In this document: in pieces, positions 54,172-62,352 of the stretch
How the letters are laid out: each line of letters starts with the position of its first letter
Numbering within the stretch: the stretch's first letter is position 1
Assembly (NCBI GenBank): GCA_963799245.1
Contig: CAWCWN010000003.1
Location: 2,542,001 to 2,606,000, forward strand
DNA length: 64,000 nt
Origin: CAWCWN01 sp963799245
GTDB taxonomy: Bacteria > Chloroflexota > Ktedonobacteria > Ktedonobacterales > Ktedonobacteraceae
Direction of reading: 5' to 3'
The notes under the pieces: model-generated
Database searches by the model: none
Told to the model about the DNA's origin: nothing
What the model saw: only the letters and a program-made list of their open reading frames with translations
Made by a program: the position numbers and the translations under genes

Positions 54172-54501
54172 TCATCTCTTTTCAATCTGCCTGCGCCAAG
54201 CTTCACTCTCTTCCTTTGATTTTTTCAGAAGCTCTTCGCTTTCCCGATGTACCTCCTCTACGCGGCGTCTACATTCGGCAATAAACTGGTCGGTTTCCTC
54301 TGACATCATCCTAAGTAGCCTTTCGCTCAGCTGGTCTCGTGTTTCCGGCGGTGTTTCAATTTCCCGCTTGGTGACACGAAGCGCGATACGAAGCACTTCA
54401 GTCTGCGAGGACACGCCGTAGTATTCCTGCAACTTGTTTAAGATGTCCAGATCTTCATCGGTTAAGCTAAATAGCTTTTTCTGGTGCGTGCTTTTTCTCA
54501 T
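54172..54501 (-). CDS. Ribbon-helix-helix-type small regulator with coiled coil
   Basis: A 109-residue protein. The first 50 residues, FSLTDEDLDILNKLQEYYGV then SSQTEVLRIALRVTKREIE, follow the strand-helix-helix pattern of CopG-like DNA-binding proteins. Residues 60-109 are a strongly charged coiled coil (RRRVEEVHRESEELLKKSKE). No ribosome site precedes the ATG; instead TATACT lies six bases before it, suggesting a leaderless transcript. A palindrome that could be its operator lies about 40 bases upstream. It could be an antitoxin without a visible toxin or an island regulator. Confidence 0.6.
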   Translation of the reverse strand: MRKSTHQKKLFSLTDEDLDILNKLQEYYGVSSQTEVLRIALRVTKREIETPPETRDQLSERLLRMMSEETDQFIAECRRRVEEVHRESEELLKKSKEESEAWRRQIEKR

Positions 54502-54538
54502 GAAGAGAGTATATCACATCTTGACAATAAAATATATT

Positions 54539-54559
54539 GGATATATATTGAATATATCC
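54539..54559 (-). promoter_or_regulatory. Palindromic operator upstream of the RHH gene
   Basis: GGATATA-TATTGAA-TATATCC, a 21-bp palindrome in an AT-rich tract immediately upstream of the small regulator. Ribbon-helix-helix proteins usually bind such palindromes in their own promoters. A divergent plus-strand TTGACA-N17-TATATT (54521-54549) overlaps it. Confidence 0.45.
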
Positions 54560-55234
54560 CATAATCTATGGGTAGGTTTCACGCTTGTCTTTCGGGTATG
54601 AGTTCGGGCGGGACTGACTCGTATGTGGGCGCGAGACAGACGGGAATTTTTCCGTTTGGTTGCCAGTGAAAGGAGTTTTTGTGACCTACTACCGCAAGTC
54701 GCCAGGTGGCTTCCGCGCAGTACGCAGTCCCCAATTACAGAAGGCAGGATGCTACACGTGGAAAAACCGCAGCAGGAGCAGCCTCGCTTCGCTAGTGAAG
54801 CAACGACGGATTAACACAGGAAGGAATGGACTCTCTTCCTCTTAAAAAGCGGCCATAGCATTTTTTGAAACGGCATTCCGGCATCTACTGGTTTCTATAC
54901 AGAGGACGAAACTCTCAGGTTCTGTGGTTGCTCTTCTCGACGCAGGCAAGACATCAGATGTTTAGATATTTACGCTGAGATCAGTAGGGCGTCTCACTAA
55001 TAATCTGAACGGACGTTCCATTAACTTGCGCTACAGAACCTTGACCTTATGTAAGCCTCAAAAAAAGAGGCGTTCGTGCATATTTAACAATTAAATAGCG
55101 TGTGCATCCTGGAAGGAGTGGCGTGTAAAAGGATGTAAAACGGGCAACCGTGCGCGTACCAATAGCTTAGTAAAAGCTGTGAGGGTACATAGCTCATACG
55201 TTGTCATGACCCGCGTATGAGAGAAAGCAAGTTT
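54560..55234. other. Non-coding stretch before the integration genes
   Basis: No gene supportable. Contains at 54959-54985 a copy of the IS630 right-end-like sequence seen at 53823-53849, probably the stub of a lost IS630 copy. Short plus-strand frames at 54623-54845 overlap each other and have no ribosome sites. Confidence 0.35.
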
Positions 55235-55288
55235 ACTTATGGCAGCTGCAGGCAAAGGCTTAAAGCCTTGCAGGCAGTTGCCATAAGT
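55235..55288. repeat. 54-bp near-perfect palindrome upstream of xis-int
   Basis: acttatggcagctgcaggca on the left and its complement with a few mismatches on the right meet at AA, giving a stem of about 26 pairs. It lies 120 bases before the excisionase-like gene. It may be a terminator that insulates xis-int, or a protein-binding or recombination site. Confidence 0.5.
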
Positions 55289-55408
55289 ATGTTTTACCCT
55301 TATCGATCTGAAAAGAAAAATGCTCACATTTATACGGACGCGTTTTTCATGAGCGGATTGCGTCTGCTTTTCATTATTAGTTATTGCCAAACGCGAGGAG
55401 TATAGGCA

Positions 55409-55654
55409 ATGCGAAAAAACGAACCTTCTGTGCAACCGCTCTTATCGGTGCAGGGAGTCGCCAACTATTTAGGCGTGAGTCGTCAATCAGTGTATACTTA
55501 CATCTATCAGCATGGGTTACCGTCGATCACAGTTGGGGGAATTCGGCGTGTTCATCCTGATTCATTACAGGCATGGCTACGAGAACGCGAGCAGACGCGA
55601 GGCAGCAGCAGAAAACGCGAGGGAATCAATGGCAAGCAAGCGAAGAGGCCGTAA
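55409..55654 (+). CDS. Excisionase-like MerR-type DNA-binding protein
   Basis: An 81-residue protein of the 'helix-turn-helix domain, excisionase family' type: LLSVQGVANYLGVSRQSVYT, then the wing SITVGGIRRVHPDSLQAWL and a basic tail. Such proteins bend DNA at attachment sites and set the direction of integrase action. Its 3' end overlaps the integrase start by 26 bases, so the two are co-translated. The ATG has only a moderate ribosome site (gaggag within 20 bases). Together with the integrase it forms the mobility module of the proposed island. Confidence 0.8.
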   Translation: MRKNEPSVQPLLSVQGVANYLGVSRQSVYTYIYQHGLPSITVGGIRRVHPDSLQAWLREREQTRGSSRKREGINGKQAKRP

Positions 55655-56780
55655 TGAAGGCTCAGTGTATTTTGATGCCGAGAAAGACCGTTGGATAGCA
55701 GCCATATCAATTCCTCCGGGGAAGCGTAAGAAGGTCGTCTGCAAAAGCAAACAGGAGGCAATTCGTAAAAAAAATGAGATGCTTAGGGATGCAGAACAGG
55801 GAACGCTCCCCACCGGCCCTCATCAGAAGCTAAAGGAGTACCTGCCTGACTGGCTGGAAAACGTCCAGAAAGACAAGGTACGCATCAGTACCTACGTGAA
55901 GTATAAGAAGCTGGCAAAGTATATCATTGCAGACTTGGGTGACGTTTGGTTACAAAAGCTGACGCCTGAGCAGGTCAAGCGTTTCTATACAAAGAAGCTC
56001 AACGACGGATTATCACCCAAGACTGTCCATTCCATTCATGGGCTTTTGCACGTTGCCCTCAAGACTGCCGTGTCCTGGAATTATGTCCCCCGCAATGTCT
56101 GTGATCTGATCGACCCGCCCCGAATTGTGAGCCGCCAGGGATCAACGATCACGATCGAGCAGGCAAAAGTGTTACTCGAGCAAGTCAGAGAGCATCGGCT
56201 GGAAGTCCTCCTCACCATGGCACTAGTAACGGGCATGCGGCGAGGCGAATTACTCGCCCTTCGCTGGTCAAATGTTGATCTGGCACGAGGGGTTGCGGTG
56301 GTGCTTGTCACGGTTGATTACATCCCCAAATTCGGGTATGTCGAAACAGAACCCAAGACCAAAGCCGGCAAACGCCCTATTTACTTGTCTCCCTTTTTAG
56401 TTTCGATGCTTATAGAGCACAAAGAGCTCCAGGAGGAAAGAAAACTGCGGTATGGAGAACTCTGGGAAAATCGGGATTTAGTCTTCCCTGATCTGCATGG
56501 TGGCTACTTTAATCCGAATTATCTCTTGCGTGTGTTTAAAAAGATATTGATAGAAGCAGGCCTGCCGCACATGCACTTTCATGATCTGAGACACAGCGCA
56601 GCAACGATTCTGTTAGGCATGGGCATTAACATTAAAGTCATTCAGGAGCTTTTAGGGCATAGTCATGCCTCAATGACGCTTGATACCTATTCACATCTTC
56701 TGCCTTCGATGCAGCAGGAAGTCGCAACGACATGGCAATCGACATTTGGTGCAATTGAGTCTGAATTGAATGCGAACTGA
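55629..56780 (+). CDS. Tyrosine integrase of the ssrA island
   Basis: A 383-residue phage/ICE-type integrase. The Arm DNA-binding domain (residues 1-50) starts MASKRRGRNEGSVYFDAEKD. The core-binding domain (about 60-165) includes ISTYVKYKKLAKYIIADLG. The catalytic domain has Arg in LVTGMRRGELLALRW, Lys in TKAGKRPIYL, His-x-x-Arg in HFHDLRHSAATILLG, His in ELLGHSHASM and the nucleophile Tyr in LDTYSHLLPS. All catalytic residues are present. ATG 55629 follows GAGGG and is preferred to the frame extending into xis. It lies 82 bases from the tmRNA 3' end, the usual place for an integrase that uses ssrA as attachment site. Confidence 0.93.
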   Translation: MASKRRGRNEGSVYFDAEKDRWIAAISIPPGKRKKVVCKSKQEAIRKKNEMLRDAEQGTLPTGPHQKLKEYLPDWLENVQKDKVRISTYVKYKKLAKYIIADLGDVWLQKLTPEQVKRFYTKKLNDGLSPKTVHSIHGLLHVALKTAVSWNYVPRNVCDLIDPPRIVSRQGSTITIEQAKVLLEQVREHRLEVLLTMALVTGMRRGELLALRWSNVDLARGVAVVLVTVDYIPKFGYVETEPKTKAGKRPIYLSPFLVSMLIEHKELQEERKLRYGELWENRDLVFPDLHGGYFNPNYLLRVFKKILIEAGLPHMHFHDLRHSAATILLGMGINIKVIQELLGHSHASMTLDTYSHLLPSMQQEVATTWQSTFGAIESELNAN

Positions 56781-56826
56781 ACCGAACTTTTGTCATTTGC
56801 TCCCTGTTTTGCTCCCTTTAAGAGAA

Positions 56827-56857
56827 AGCCGCCTGAGAAATGGCTTCCCAGGCGGCT
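56827..56857 (-). terminator. tmRNA terminator (bidirectional with int)
   Basis: AGCCGCCTG and CAGGCGGCT arms extended by GAA/TTC, followed on the minus strand by a T-rich stretch. It sits just beyond the tmRNA 3' end and 47 bases after the integrase stop, so it can serve both converging genes. It occupies the same offset as the hairpin at 6581-6611. Confidence 0.7.
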
Positions 56858-56886
56858 TGAGCGGTGGAGATGGGGGAGAGTCGAAC
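56855..56886. other. Candidate right attachment site in ssrA 3' end
   Basis: 32 bp covering the tmRNA acceptor stem and part of the T-arm, repeated directly at 6609-6640 with three mismatches and an exact 18-base core at 56863-56880. Integrases using ssrA commonly recombine within this part of the gene and leave it intact on one side. The crossover point inside the core is not known. Confidence 0.6.
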
Positions 56887-57228
56887 TCCCCGTCCAAACA
56901 AACCTATCGAAGAATGTACTACAGGTTTAGTCGATGATTTGCTTTACGCTTCAGACTCCCATCGACAGGATTCCTTAGCGCCGGCCCTCTGGTCTTAGAT
57001 GACGACTAGAAGACGGTCATCGTCATAGCATCCCGTGTTTATGACGCCCTGGACCCGGCTCCACGGGAGAAAGCCGGGGGGACGTCGCGTCACTACTTCT
57101 TAGGCAGCGAGAGCGAGTTGTGGTTGCTCTTTGGCAACTATTTTTTGTCGGTTGTTTAACGAGAGTGCGTACCGACACCTCGACCTGCAATTCAACAATC
57201 TGTTCGCCTGTCGAAACCCGACATCCCC
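56863..57228 (-). ncRNA. ssrA: Transfer-messenger RNA (tmRNA)
   Basis: A complete tmRNA gene of about 366 bases. The 5' end GGGGATGTCGGGTTTCGACA and the 3' end TTCGACTCTCCCCATCTCC form the tRNA-like domain: acceptor stem GGGGATG/CATCTCC, a TTCGACT T-loop, discriminator A and an encoded CC. The tag frame follows the conserved AAATAGTT at 57100-57135: resume codon GCC, peptide AKEQPQLALAA, then TAA. It rescues stalled ribosomes by adding this degradation tag. Its 3' end is the presumed target of the integrase. Full CCA is not encoded and would be added later. Confidence 0.95.
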
Positions 57229-57279
57229 AGGTGAACTTGTACCAGAAAAGAGAGAGGGTTCTTTTCTGGGAACAGTCTC

Positions 57280-57308
57280 ATTATATCATGTAATTGCTTA
57301 TGTCGCAA
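57280..57308 (-). promoter_or_regulatory. Predicted tmRNA promoter
   Basis: On the minus strand TTGCGA-N17-TATAAT, 51 bases upstream of the mature tmRNA 5' end, leaving a leader to be removed by RNase P. Complementary ccagaaaag/cttttctgg arms lie in that leader (57242-57269). Confidence 0.55.
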
Positions 57309-57310
57309 GT

Positions 57311-57703
57311 TTAGCGGCCGACCTGCTGGCCGAGCCTCTTGAGGAAACGCTCCAGGTTTACGATGAAGCGCTCGTGCCGTCCTTCGCCTATCTTTTGCTG
57401 CTCATCGTAGGCCTCAACCTTGAAGACCAGGCGCCGTCCATCGATCTCGCTCAGCTCGGCAATGGCGCGTACCTGCTGGCCAAAGGGGGTGGCTGCCAGG
57501 TGCTTGACGTTCACGGAGGTTCCCACCGTCGTGTCACCTGCATCCAGCACCCGCGCGACAGAGCCCGCGCACGCGTTCTCCATCAGGAGAATCATCATCG
57601 GGGTGGCGAAGACATCAACACCTCCCGCGCCTAAAAAGAACGCCGAATTTTCACGCACCACCATGGTAGTAGCCTCGCCCTTTATGCCCGGCTCAAGTTT
57701 CAT
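57311..57703 (-). CDS. FlK-like hotdog thioesterase
   Basis: A 130-residue single hotdog-fold thioesterase of the fluoroacetyl-CoA thioesterase (FlK)-like group. It starts MKLEPGIKGEATTMVV. Catalytic-site motifs: VFATPMMILLMENACAG (Thr and Glu) and VNVKHLAATPFGQQVRA (His). It would hydrolyse an acyl-CoA or thioester; the substrate is unknown, and most homologues do not act on fluoroacetyl-CoA. ATG 57703 is where family similarity begins; the longer frame upstream crosses the divergent phosphodiesterase promoter. It ends next to the tmRNA promoter. Confidence 0.8.
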   Translation of the reverse strand: MKLEPGIKGEATTMVVRENSAFFLGAGGVDVFATPMMILLMENACAGSVARVLDAGDTTVGTSVNVKHLAATPFGQQVRAIAELSEIDGRRLVFKVEAYDEQQKIGEGRHERFIVNLERFLKRLGQQVGR

Positions 57704-57865
57704 GGAAATCGCTATCCTTTCAATCTGCTTTTCCAGTACTATACAACACCACTCTGACCGCCTGGTAGTGGCTGGATAGTATCCAGGTAAAGGTGGAGAC
57801 GGGTCGCCACGTGATAAAATTGAAGTAGCACACTGATAGTTTGTGAAGGAAAGAGTGATACCTAA

Positions 57866-58636
57866 ATGGCCGAGAGTACGCATCCGCAGCGAGTCGCTCA
57901 CAGGGGCGGCGCTTACCTGGCGCCGGAGAACACGCTCGCGGCATTTCGCAATGCCTTGACGCTGCCTGTAGATGCCATTGAACTGGATGTACATATGAGC
58001 CGTGATGGCCAGGCTATCATCATTCACGACTCCCGCGTTGAAAAGCGCACAAATGGACGAGGAAATATCCTCGATCTTGACTTTGCTTACCTGCGCAGCC
58101 TGAACGCGGCCGTGCATTTCCCGGGCAGCTGGCCGCGGGCACAACAGATACCCACTTTACGCGAGGCGCTGGATGTGGCGAAAGGGCATGTCCAGGTCTA
58201 TATCGAGATCAAGGCGAGTAAACGCGGGAGAGAGTATGGCCGCTACCCACGCATCGTGGAGGCGGTGATAGAGGATGTGCATGTCACAGGCATGCTCGAT
58301 CAAGTCATGCTTATGTCCTTTGATTGGACGATCCTTCCCCTCATCAGGACGGTAGAGCCAGACGCGCGGACGGGCGCACTGGTGTCCGCGCAGCAATGGA
58401 AACCTGGAGACGAACACGCTTTTGCCGCGCTCAGCGAGCAGGTAAGATCCCTGGGCTGCGCCTGGATCAACATGGATATTGACCTGTTTAACCCCGCGCT
58501 GCCGACAGCCGCGCACGAGCACGGCTGCAAATTCGGCGTCTGGACCGTCAATAGCGACGAGGCTATGCGCCGCCTGGCCGCGGCCGGCGTCGATGCGATT
58601 ACATCTGATCGACCTGATCTGTTTGCCGCTATGTGA
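57866..58636 (+). CDS. Glycerophosphodiester phosphodiesterase
   Basis: A 256-residue GDPD-family TIM-barrel enzyme without signal peptide, cleaving glycerophosphodiesters (from phospholipids) to glycerol-3-phosphate and an alcohol. Motifs: VAHRGGAYLAPENTLAAF (catalytic His, Glu), AIELDVHMSRDGQAIIIHD (metal Glu/Asp and second His), YIEIKASKRG, and the end VWTVNSDEAMRRLAAAGVDA followed by ITSDRPDLFAAM. The IS605-type element inserted into the last codon: the empty site reads FAAI and TAA, whereas the element now supplies Met and TGA. The enzyme is therefore essentially intact. Native start ATG has only a distant ribosome site. Confidence 0.92.
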   Translation: MAESTHPQRVAHRGGAYLAPENTLAAFRNALTLPVDAIELDVHMSRDGQAIIIHDSRVEKRTNGRGNILDLDFAYLRSLNAAVHFPGSWPRAQQIPTLREALDVAKGHVQVYIEIKASKRGREYGRYPRIVEAVIEDVHVTGMLDQVMLMSFDWTILPLIRTVEPDARTGALVSAQQWKPGDEHAFAALSEQVRSLGCAWINMDIDLFNPALPTAAHEHGCKFGVWTVNSDEAMRRLAAAGVDAITSDRPDLFAAM

Positions 58637-59968
58637 CATCTCCCCCGGCTAAAGCACGGGGGCTTCTCTCCCTCGCGAGAGAGCTTTCCTGCTTCGTTGA
58701 GACTTGCCCGCTTTGGTTTTCACCGCGCCAGGTCTGACAGCCTCTCCACAGGCGAGCACTGCGAGTCCCGCAGCACGAATGTTCTGTGCAGCATTGATAT
58801 CACGGTCATGGACAACGCGACATTCAGGGCATGTCCACGAGCGGACATCAAGTGTTAAGGCGTCAAGCATATGTCCACAGTCAAAGCAGCGTTTGGAGGA
58901 TGGATACCACTTGTCAATTTTGACGATGGTTCGTCCATACCACTCTGCTTTATACTCCAACTGCCTGCTGAATTCACTCCATCCTATATCGGCGATGGCT
59001 TTAGCCAGGCAGTGGTTCTGGACCATGTTCTTGACTTGCAGGCTCTCAACACATACGACTTGGTTTTCGCGTATGATGCGAGTCGAGAGCTGGTGTTGAT
59101 AGTCTCGCCGTCTATCGGCTATCTTCTTATGGATACGTGCAACTTTGAGACGGGCTTTTGCACGGTTCTTGGAGCCTTTGTGCTTCTGCGCATGGCGGCG
59201 TTGCGCTTTTGCCAGCTTCTTCTCATCCTTGTGGAAGAACTTGGGATTGCCATAGGTGTGTCCATCGGATGTGATGACCATCGACTTCAAGCCCAGGTCA
59301 AGCCCCACAGTCTTAGAGGAGACTGCCAATGGTTTGATATCTTCTTCTCCCAGGATAGAGACAAAGTAGCGTTCAGCTTCATCTTTGGTGATGGTGACAC
59401 TGCTTGGCCTGCAGCCATCAGGCAGGGGACGGTGCCAAACGATGGCAAGAGGAGCATCCATCTTTGCCAGCGTGAGAGCCTGGCTCTTCCAGATGAAGGC
59501 GTTGCTCGCATATGTGGCGGATTGCTGATGGCGCTTCTTTTTGAAGGTGGGATAGTTCGCCCGTCCGTCAAAGAAGTTGCGAAAGGCTTTCTCCAGATTG
59601 CGGAGAGCTTGTTGCAGGGGAACAGAAGAAACCTCGTTCAGCCATGCCGTCTCTTCCTGCTGCTTGAGCAACACCAGACGTTGTGCCGTACCCTCATAGT
59701 ACAGACGCTCACCACGCTGGTAGTAGGCGTCAGTACGTTGCCGCAATGCCCAGTTGTAGACGTAGCGGCAACACCCAAAGGTTTGTGCCAGGATGCGCTT
59801 TTGTTCATCGCTTGGATAGAAGCGGTACTTGTAGGCTCTCTTCTGTTGCATGTTTACAGTATAGCATACTACGCCGTAAAGTGTCAAAGAGTAGGCCCGC
59901 TCATCTCGCCCCCATAAGGTAGGCCCTTATATCCCCCGCTTAAAAACGGGGGTTTTACGGGCCGTTCT
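58633..59968 (-). mobile_element. IS605-type tnpB-only element, copy 2
   Basis: One base longer than copy 1 (9133-10467), with a C insertion and a C/T change outside tnpB. Its left end again follows TTAT on the minus strand and there is no duplication. Terminal GC hairpins are the same as in copy 1. It lies outside the proposed island, in chromosomal-looking DNA, so the element moves independently of the island. Confidence 0.88.
58649..59851 (-). CDS. tnpB: TnpB RNA-guided nuclease, copy 2
   Basis: A 400-residue TnpB with the same sequence as the product of 9149-10351 as far as compared: RuvC motifs VGLDLGLKSM, VVCVESLQVKNM and DRDINAAQNI, and the zinc ribbon CFDCG/CPECR. Start at the ATG of MQQKRAYKYRF. 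The guide RNA would come from the region between the stop codon side of tnpB and 58633; bases just beyond 58633 in the donor site would be the guide. Probably active. Confidence 0.9.
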   Translation of the reverse strand: MQQKRAYKYRFYPSDEQKRILAQTFGCCRYVYNWALRQRTDAYYQRGERLYYEGTAQRLVLLKQQEETAWLNEVSSVPLQQALRNLEKAFRNFFDGRANYPTFKKKRHQQSATYASNAFIWKSQALTLAKMDAPLAIVWHRPLPDGCRPSSVTITKDEAERYFVSILGEEDIKPLAVSSKTVGLDLGLKSMVITSDGHTYGNPKFFHKDEKKLAKAQRRHAQKHKGSKNRAKARLKVARIHKKIADRRRDYQHQLSTRIIRENQVVCVESLQVKNMVQNHCLAKAIADIGWSEFSRQLEYKAEWYGRTIVKIDKWYPSSKRCFDCGHMLDALTLDVRSWTCPECRVVHDRDINAAQNIRAAGLAVLACGEAVRPGAVKTKAGKSQRSRKALSRGREAPVL

Positions 59969-60266
59969 ATAAGGTGCATGCCCGCGCCTGAACCTCGCTC
60001 TCAATCGAGAATGCGAGGGCCGCACCACTCCCAGCCCACGATCACTCAGGCCAATAATGAATGTGTAAGTATAAATGCGTATTTGAGTGTCTCTTGCAAC
60101 CCTTTGTCCGTTGTATTAGTGTAGAGAGAGTTGCGATGTCAAAGGTACCATGGCTTGCTATTGTTTGATGGCAATGTGCTATAATTGGCGGCAATCGGAG
60201 GCAGCGGGTAATAAATTGACGGAAAGTATCACCTTGACTGTACCTTAGTGGAGATTTTATTACATT
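59969..60266 (+). promoter_or_regulatory. Intergenic region with predicted operon promoter
   Basis: About 300 bases without a gene between the TnpB element and the glycosyltransferase operon. A perfect TATAAT at 60180-60185 with TTGCTA at 60155-60160 (19 bases apart) is a plausible promoter 80 bases before the first start codon. Confidence 0.4.
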
Positions 60267-61283
60267 ATGCAACAAACAAAAACACCACCACCAGACTTTG
60301 CGATAGAGCCAGAGGCCATTACCCCTGCTGCCTCAGTACAAACTAGTGCGATATCGGTCGTCGTCCCCGTTTTGAATGAAGAGCAGAACATTGAGCCTCT
60401 CTTTAAGAAATTATCGGCCAAGCTCGATAGTCTCGGCCAAAACTATGAGGTGATCTTTGTTGACGACGGCAGCAACGACGGCACCTTCGCGAAACTGAAA
60501 AAACTCCACGCTGAACACCTCGGCCTCGTGCACATCATCCGCTTCAGGCGCCACTTCGGGAAGACACCCGCGCTGGTGGCCGGCTTCAGCCGCTGCCAGG
60601 GAGACGTCATCTTTACAATGGACGGCGATTTACAGGATGACCCGGAGGAGATACCAAGCTTCCTGGAAAAGCTTGATGAAGGCTATGACCTCGTTTCTGG
60701 CTGGAAGTACCCGCGCCTGGATCCCGTGAGCAAAACCTTCCCCTCACGTATTTTCAATGGCATGGTCAGTACTATGACCGGCGTACATCTGCACGATATC
60801 AACAATGGTTTCAAAGCCTATCGCCGCGAAGTGATCGAGGACACGCACTTTAAACTGTATGGCGAGTTTCATCGCTTTGTACCCGTTATGGCCCATTGGC
60901 GCGGCTTCCGCGTCACCGAGATCAAGGTACGCCACCACCCGCGCAAGTTCGGCCACTCGAAGTTTGGCGCGGGACGCTTCGCGCGAGGCCTGATTGACCT
61001 GCTGAACGTACTTTTCCTGACTACCTTCCTGCGTACGCCCCTGCGCCTCTTTGGCCCCCTGGGCTTCTGGACCTTCTTTGCAGGCCTCTTGATAGATGGC
61101 TTCGTTGTCGCTCGCAGAGTCTTAAATGGTGACCTCATTCACAATCAGCCACTGCTCTTTGTGGGAATCCTCCTGATGATCTTCGGCGTTCAGTTTATTC
61201 TGGCGGGTTTTCAAAGCGAGATGATACGTCACTATGCCTTCCAGGCAGGCGAGGAGTATAGTATCAGGCAGGAACTTCAATGA
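60267..61283 (+). CDS. GT2 family glycosyltransferase, polyprenol-phosphate type
   Basis: A 338-residue DPM1/GtrB-like glycosyltransferase. The GT-A domain shows ISVVVPVLNEEQNIEPLFKK, VIFVDDGSNDGT, the metal-binding FTMDGDLQDDPEEIP and DINNGFKAYRREV. Two membrane helices follow (FGPLGFWTFFAGLLIDG and LLFVGILLMIFGVQFILAGF). It probably moves a sugar from an NDP-sugar to a lipid phosphate on the cytoplasmic face of the membrane. The first 25 residues are a Pro/Ala-rich extension. It is the first gene of a three-gene operon and shares ATGA with the next. Confidence 0.9.
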   Translation: MQQTKTPPPDFAIEPEAITPAASVQTSAISVVVPVLNEEQNIEPLFKKLSAKLDSLGQNYEVIFVDDGSNDGTFAKLKKLHAEHLGLVHIIRFRRHFGKTPALVAGFSRCQGDVIFTMDGDLQDDPEEIPSFLEKLDEGYDLVSGWKYPRLDPVSKTFPSRIFNGMVSTMTGVHLHDINNGFKAYRREVIEDTHFKLYGEFHRFVPVMAHWRGFRVTEIKVRHHPRKFGHSKFGAGRFARGLIDLLNVLFLTTFLRTPLRLFGPLGFWTFFAGLLIDGFVVARRVLNGDLIHNQPLLFVGILLMIFGVQFILAGFQSEMIRHYAFQAGEEYSIRQELQ

Positions 61284-62338
61284 TGCGCAGCACCACGCTC
61301 AGAAAGGTCGCCAAACCCTTACTACAAATCGGCCTGCCTGTAGTAATCGCGGGCTTCTTTCTCTATAAGTTGCGTGATTATAACTGGCACATCCTGACTG
61401 CCGATGCCGCACGCTGGAACTACTGGCTGCTTGCCGTGGCGTTTCTGGGCTTTATGCTGCAGGAATTGTCATATGGCCTGATCTGGCAATCAGTGCTCAA
61501 GCGCCTCGGCTACCGGCTACACCTGCGTGCCTGCCTGCGTATCTACCTGGCCTCCGAGTTTGTGCGCTATATCCCCGGCAATGTCTGGCACGTCCTGACA
61601 CGTGTGCTCTGGACAGGCAGATACGGCGTTCCGCGCCCGCTTGCCTTTGCCAGTATGACGATTGAACTGATTACAAAACTGGCTGCCGCCGCTCTTATTT
61701 TTGCCCTCAGCCTGGTGTTCTGGGGCAGCGTGGCCGCCCTGGGCTCGCTGCTGCATGGCTCACTTATCCTGGTTCTCGGCGGCGTCTCCTTCATCGCCCT
61801 GCTCGGCGTGCTCCATCCACGCATCCTGGCCAGCCTGCTGAATACGGCGCTGCGCCTGTTGAAGCGCGAACCCATCACCCTGACCCTGCGTTATAGCGAC
61901 ATCCTCTCTGTGACCCTGGCGTGGTGCGCGAGCTGGATTGTGGCGGGCTGCGCCTTCTACATCCTGGTACTGACCCTCTGGCCATCTACCCCCCTGGCGG
62001 CACTGCCCGTGTGTATCGGGATCTATGCCATTGCCTGGGACTTTGGCTTTGTCACCTTTATCACGCCCAGCGGCCTGGGCTTCCGCGAACTGGCCATCGG
62101 GGTCCTGTTTACCCTCGCCTTACCCTTTGTACCAGGGGGCGTGGTTGCTGTTATCGCCCTGCTTTCACGCCTGGTTTCCACGCTGGCCGAACTGCTGTGC
62201 GTCAGCGTCGCCTACGTAAGCGGCGGCAAGCAGGTACACGCGGTGCAGCAGGAGCAACCGGCCAGACTCCCATCTGGGCCCGACGGAGAGCAAAACAGCA
62301 AGCTGGCGAGCGAAACTACGGCACCGGACATGGTGTAA
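61280..62338 (+). CDS. LPG-synthase-type flippase-like membrane protein
   Basis: A 352-residue multi-spanning protein of the lysylphosphatidylglycerol synthase TM / UPF0104 group. Signatures: a first helix IGLPVVIAGFFLYKL, then RIYLASEFVRYIPGNVWHVL (typical glycine-proline motif of the family), and GFVTFITPSGLGFRELAIGVL in the C-terminal half. No soluble synthetase domain. Such proteins often sit beside GT2 enzymes and are thought to help move lipid-linked sugars or lipids across the membrane. It overlaps the glycosyltransferase by four bases. The C-terminal 40 residues are a polar tail. Confidence 0.85.
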   Translation: MMRSTTLRKVAKPLLQIGLPVVIAGFFLYKLRDYNWHILTADAARWNYWLLAVAFLGFMLQELSYGLIWQSVLKRLGYRLHLRACLRIYLASEFVRYIPGNVWHVLTRVLWTGRYGVPRPLAFASMTIELITKLAAAALIFALSLVFWGSVAALGSLLHGSLILVLGGVSFIALLGVLHPRILASLLNTALRLLKREPITLTLRYSDILSVTLAWCASWIVAGCAFYILVLTLWPSTPLAALPVCIGIYAIAWDFGFVTFITPSGLGFRELAIGVLFTLALPFVPGGVVAVIALLSRLVSTLAELLCVSVAYVSGGKQVHAVQQEQPARLPSGPDGEQNSKLASETTAPDMV

Positions 62339-62352
62339 TAGAAGAAAGCAGG

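Noticed and set aside
54623..54845. Two overlapping 60-residue frames
   Set aside because: Different frames of the same DNA, no ribosome sites, no motif.
61921..62352. N-terminal extension of the DUF2079 protein
   Set aside because: The open frame upstream of 62353 lies inside the flippase-like gene in another frame and gives an Arg/Pro-rich nonsense sequence.
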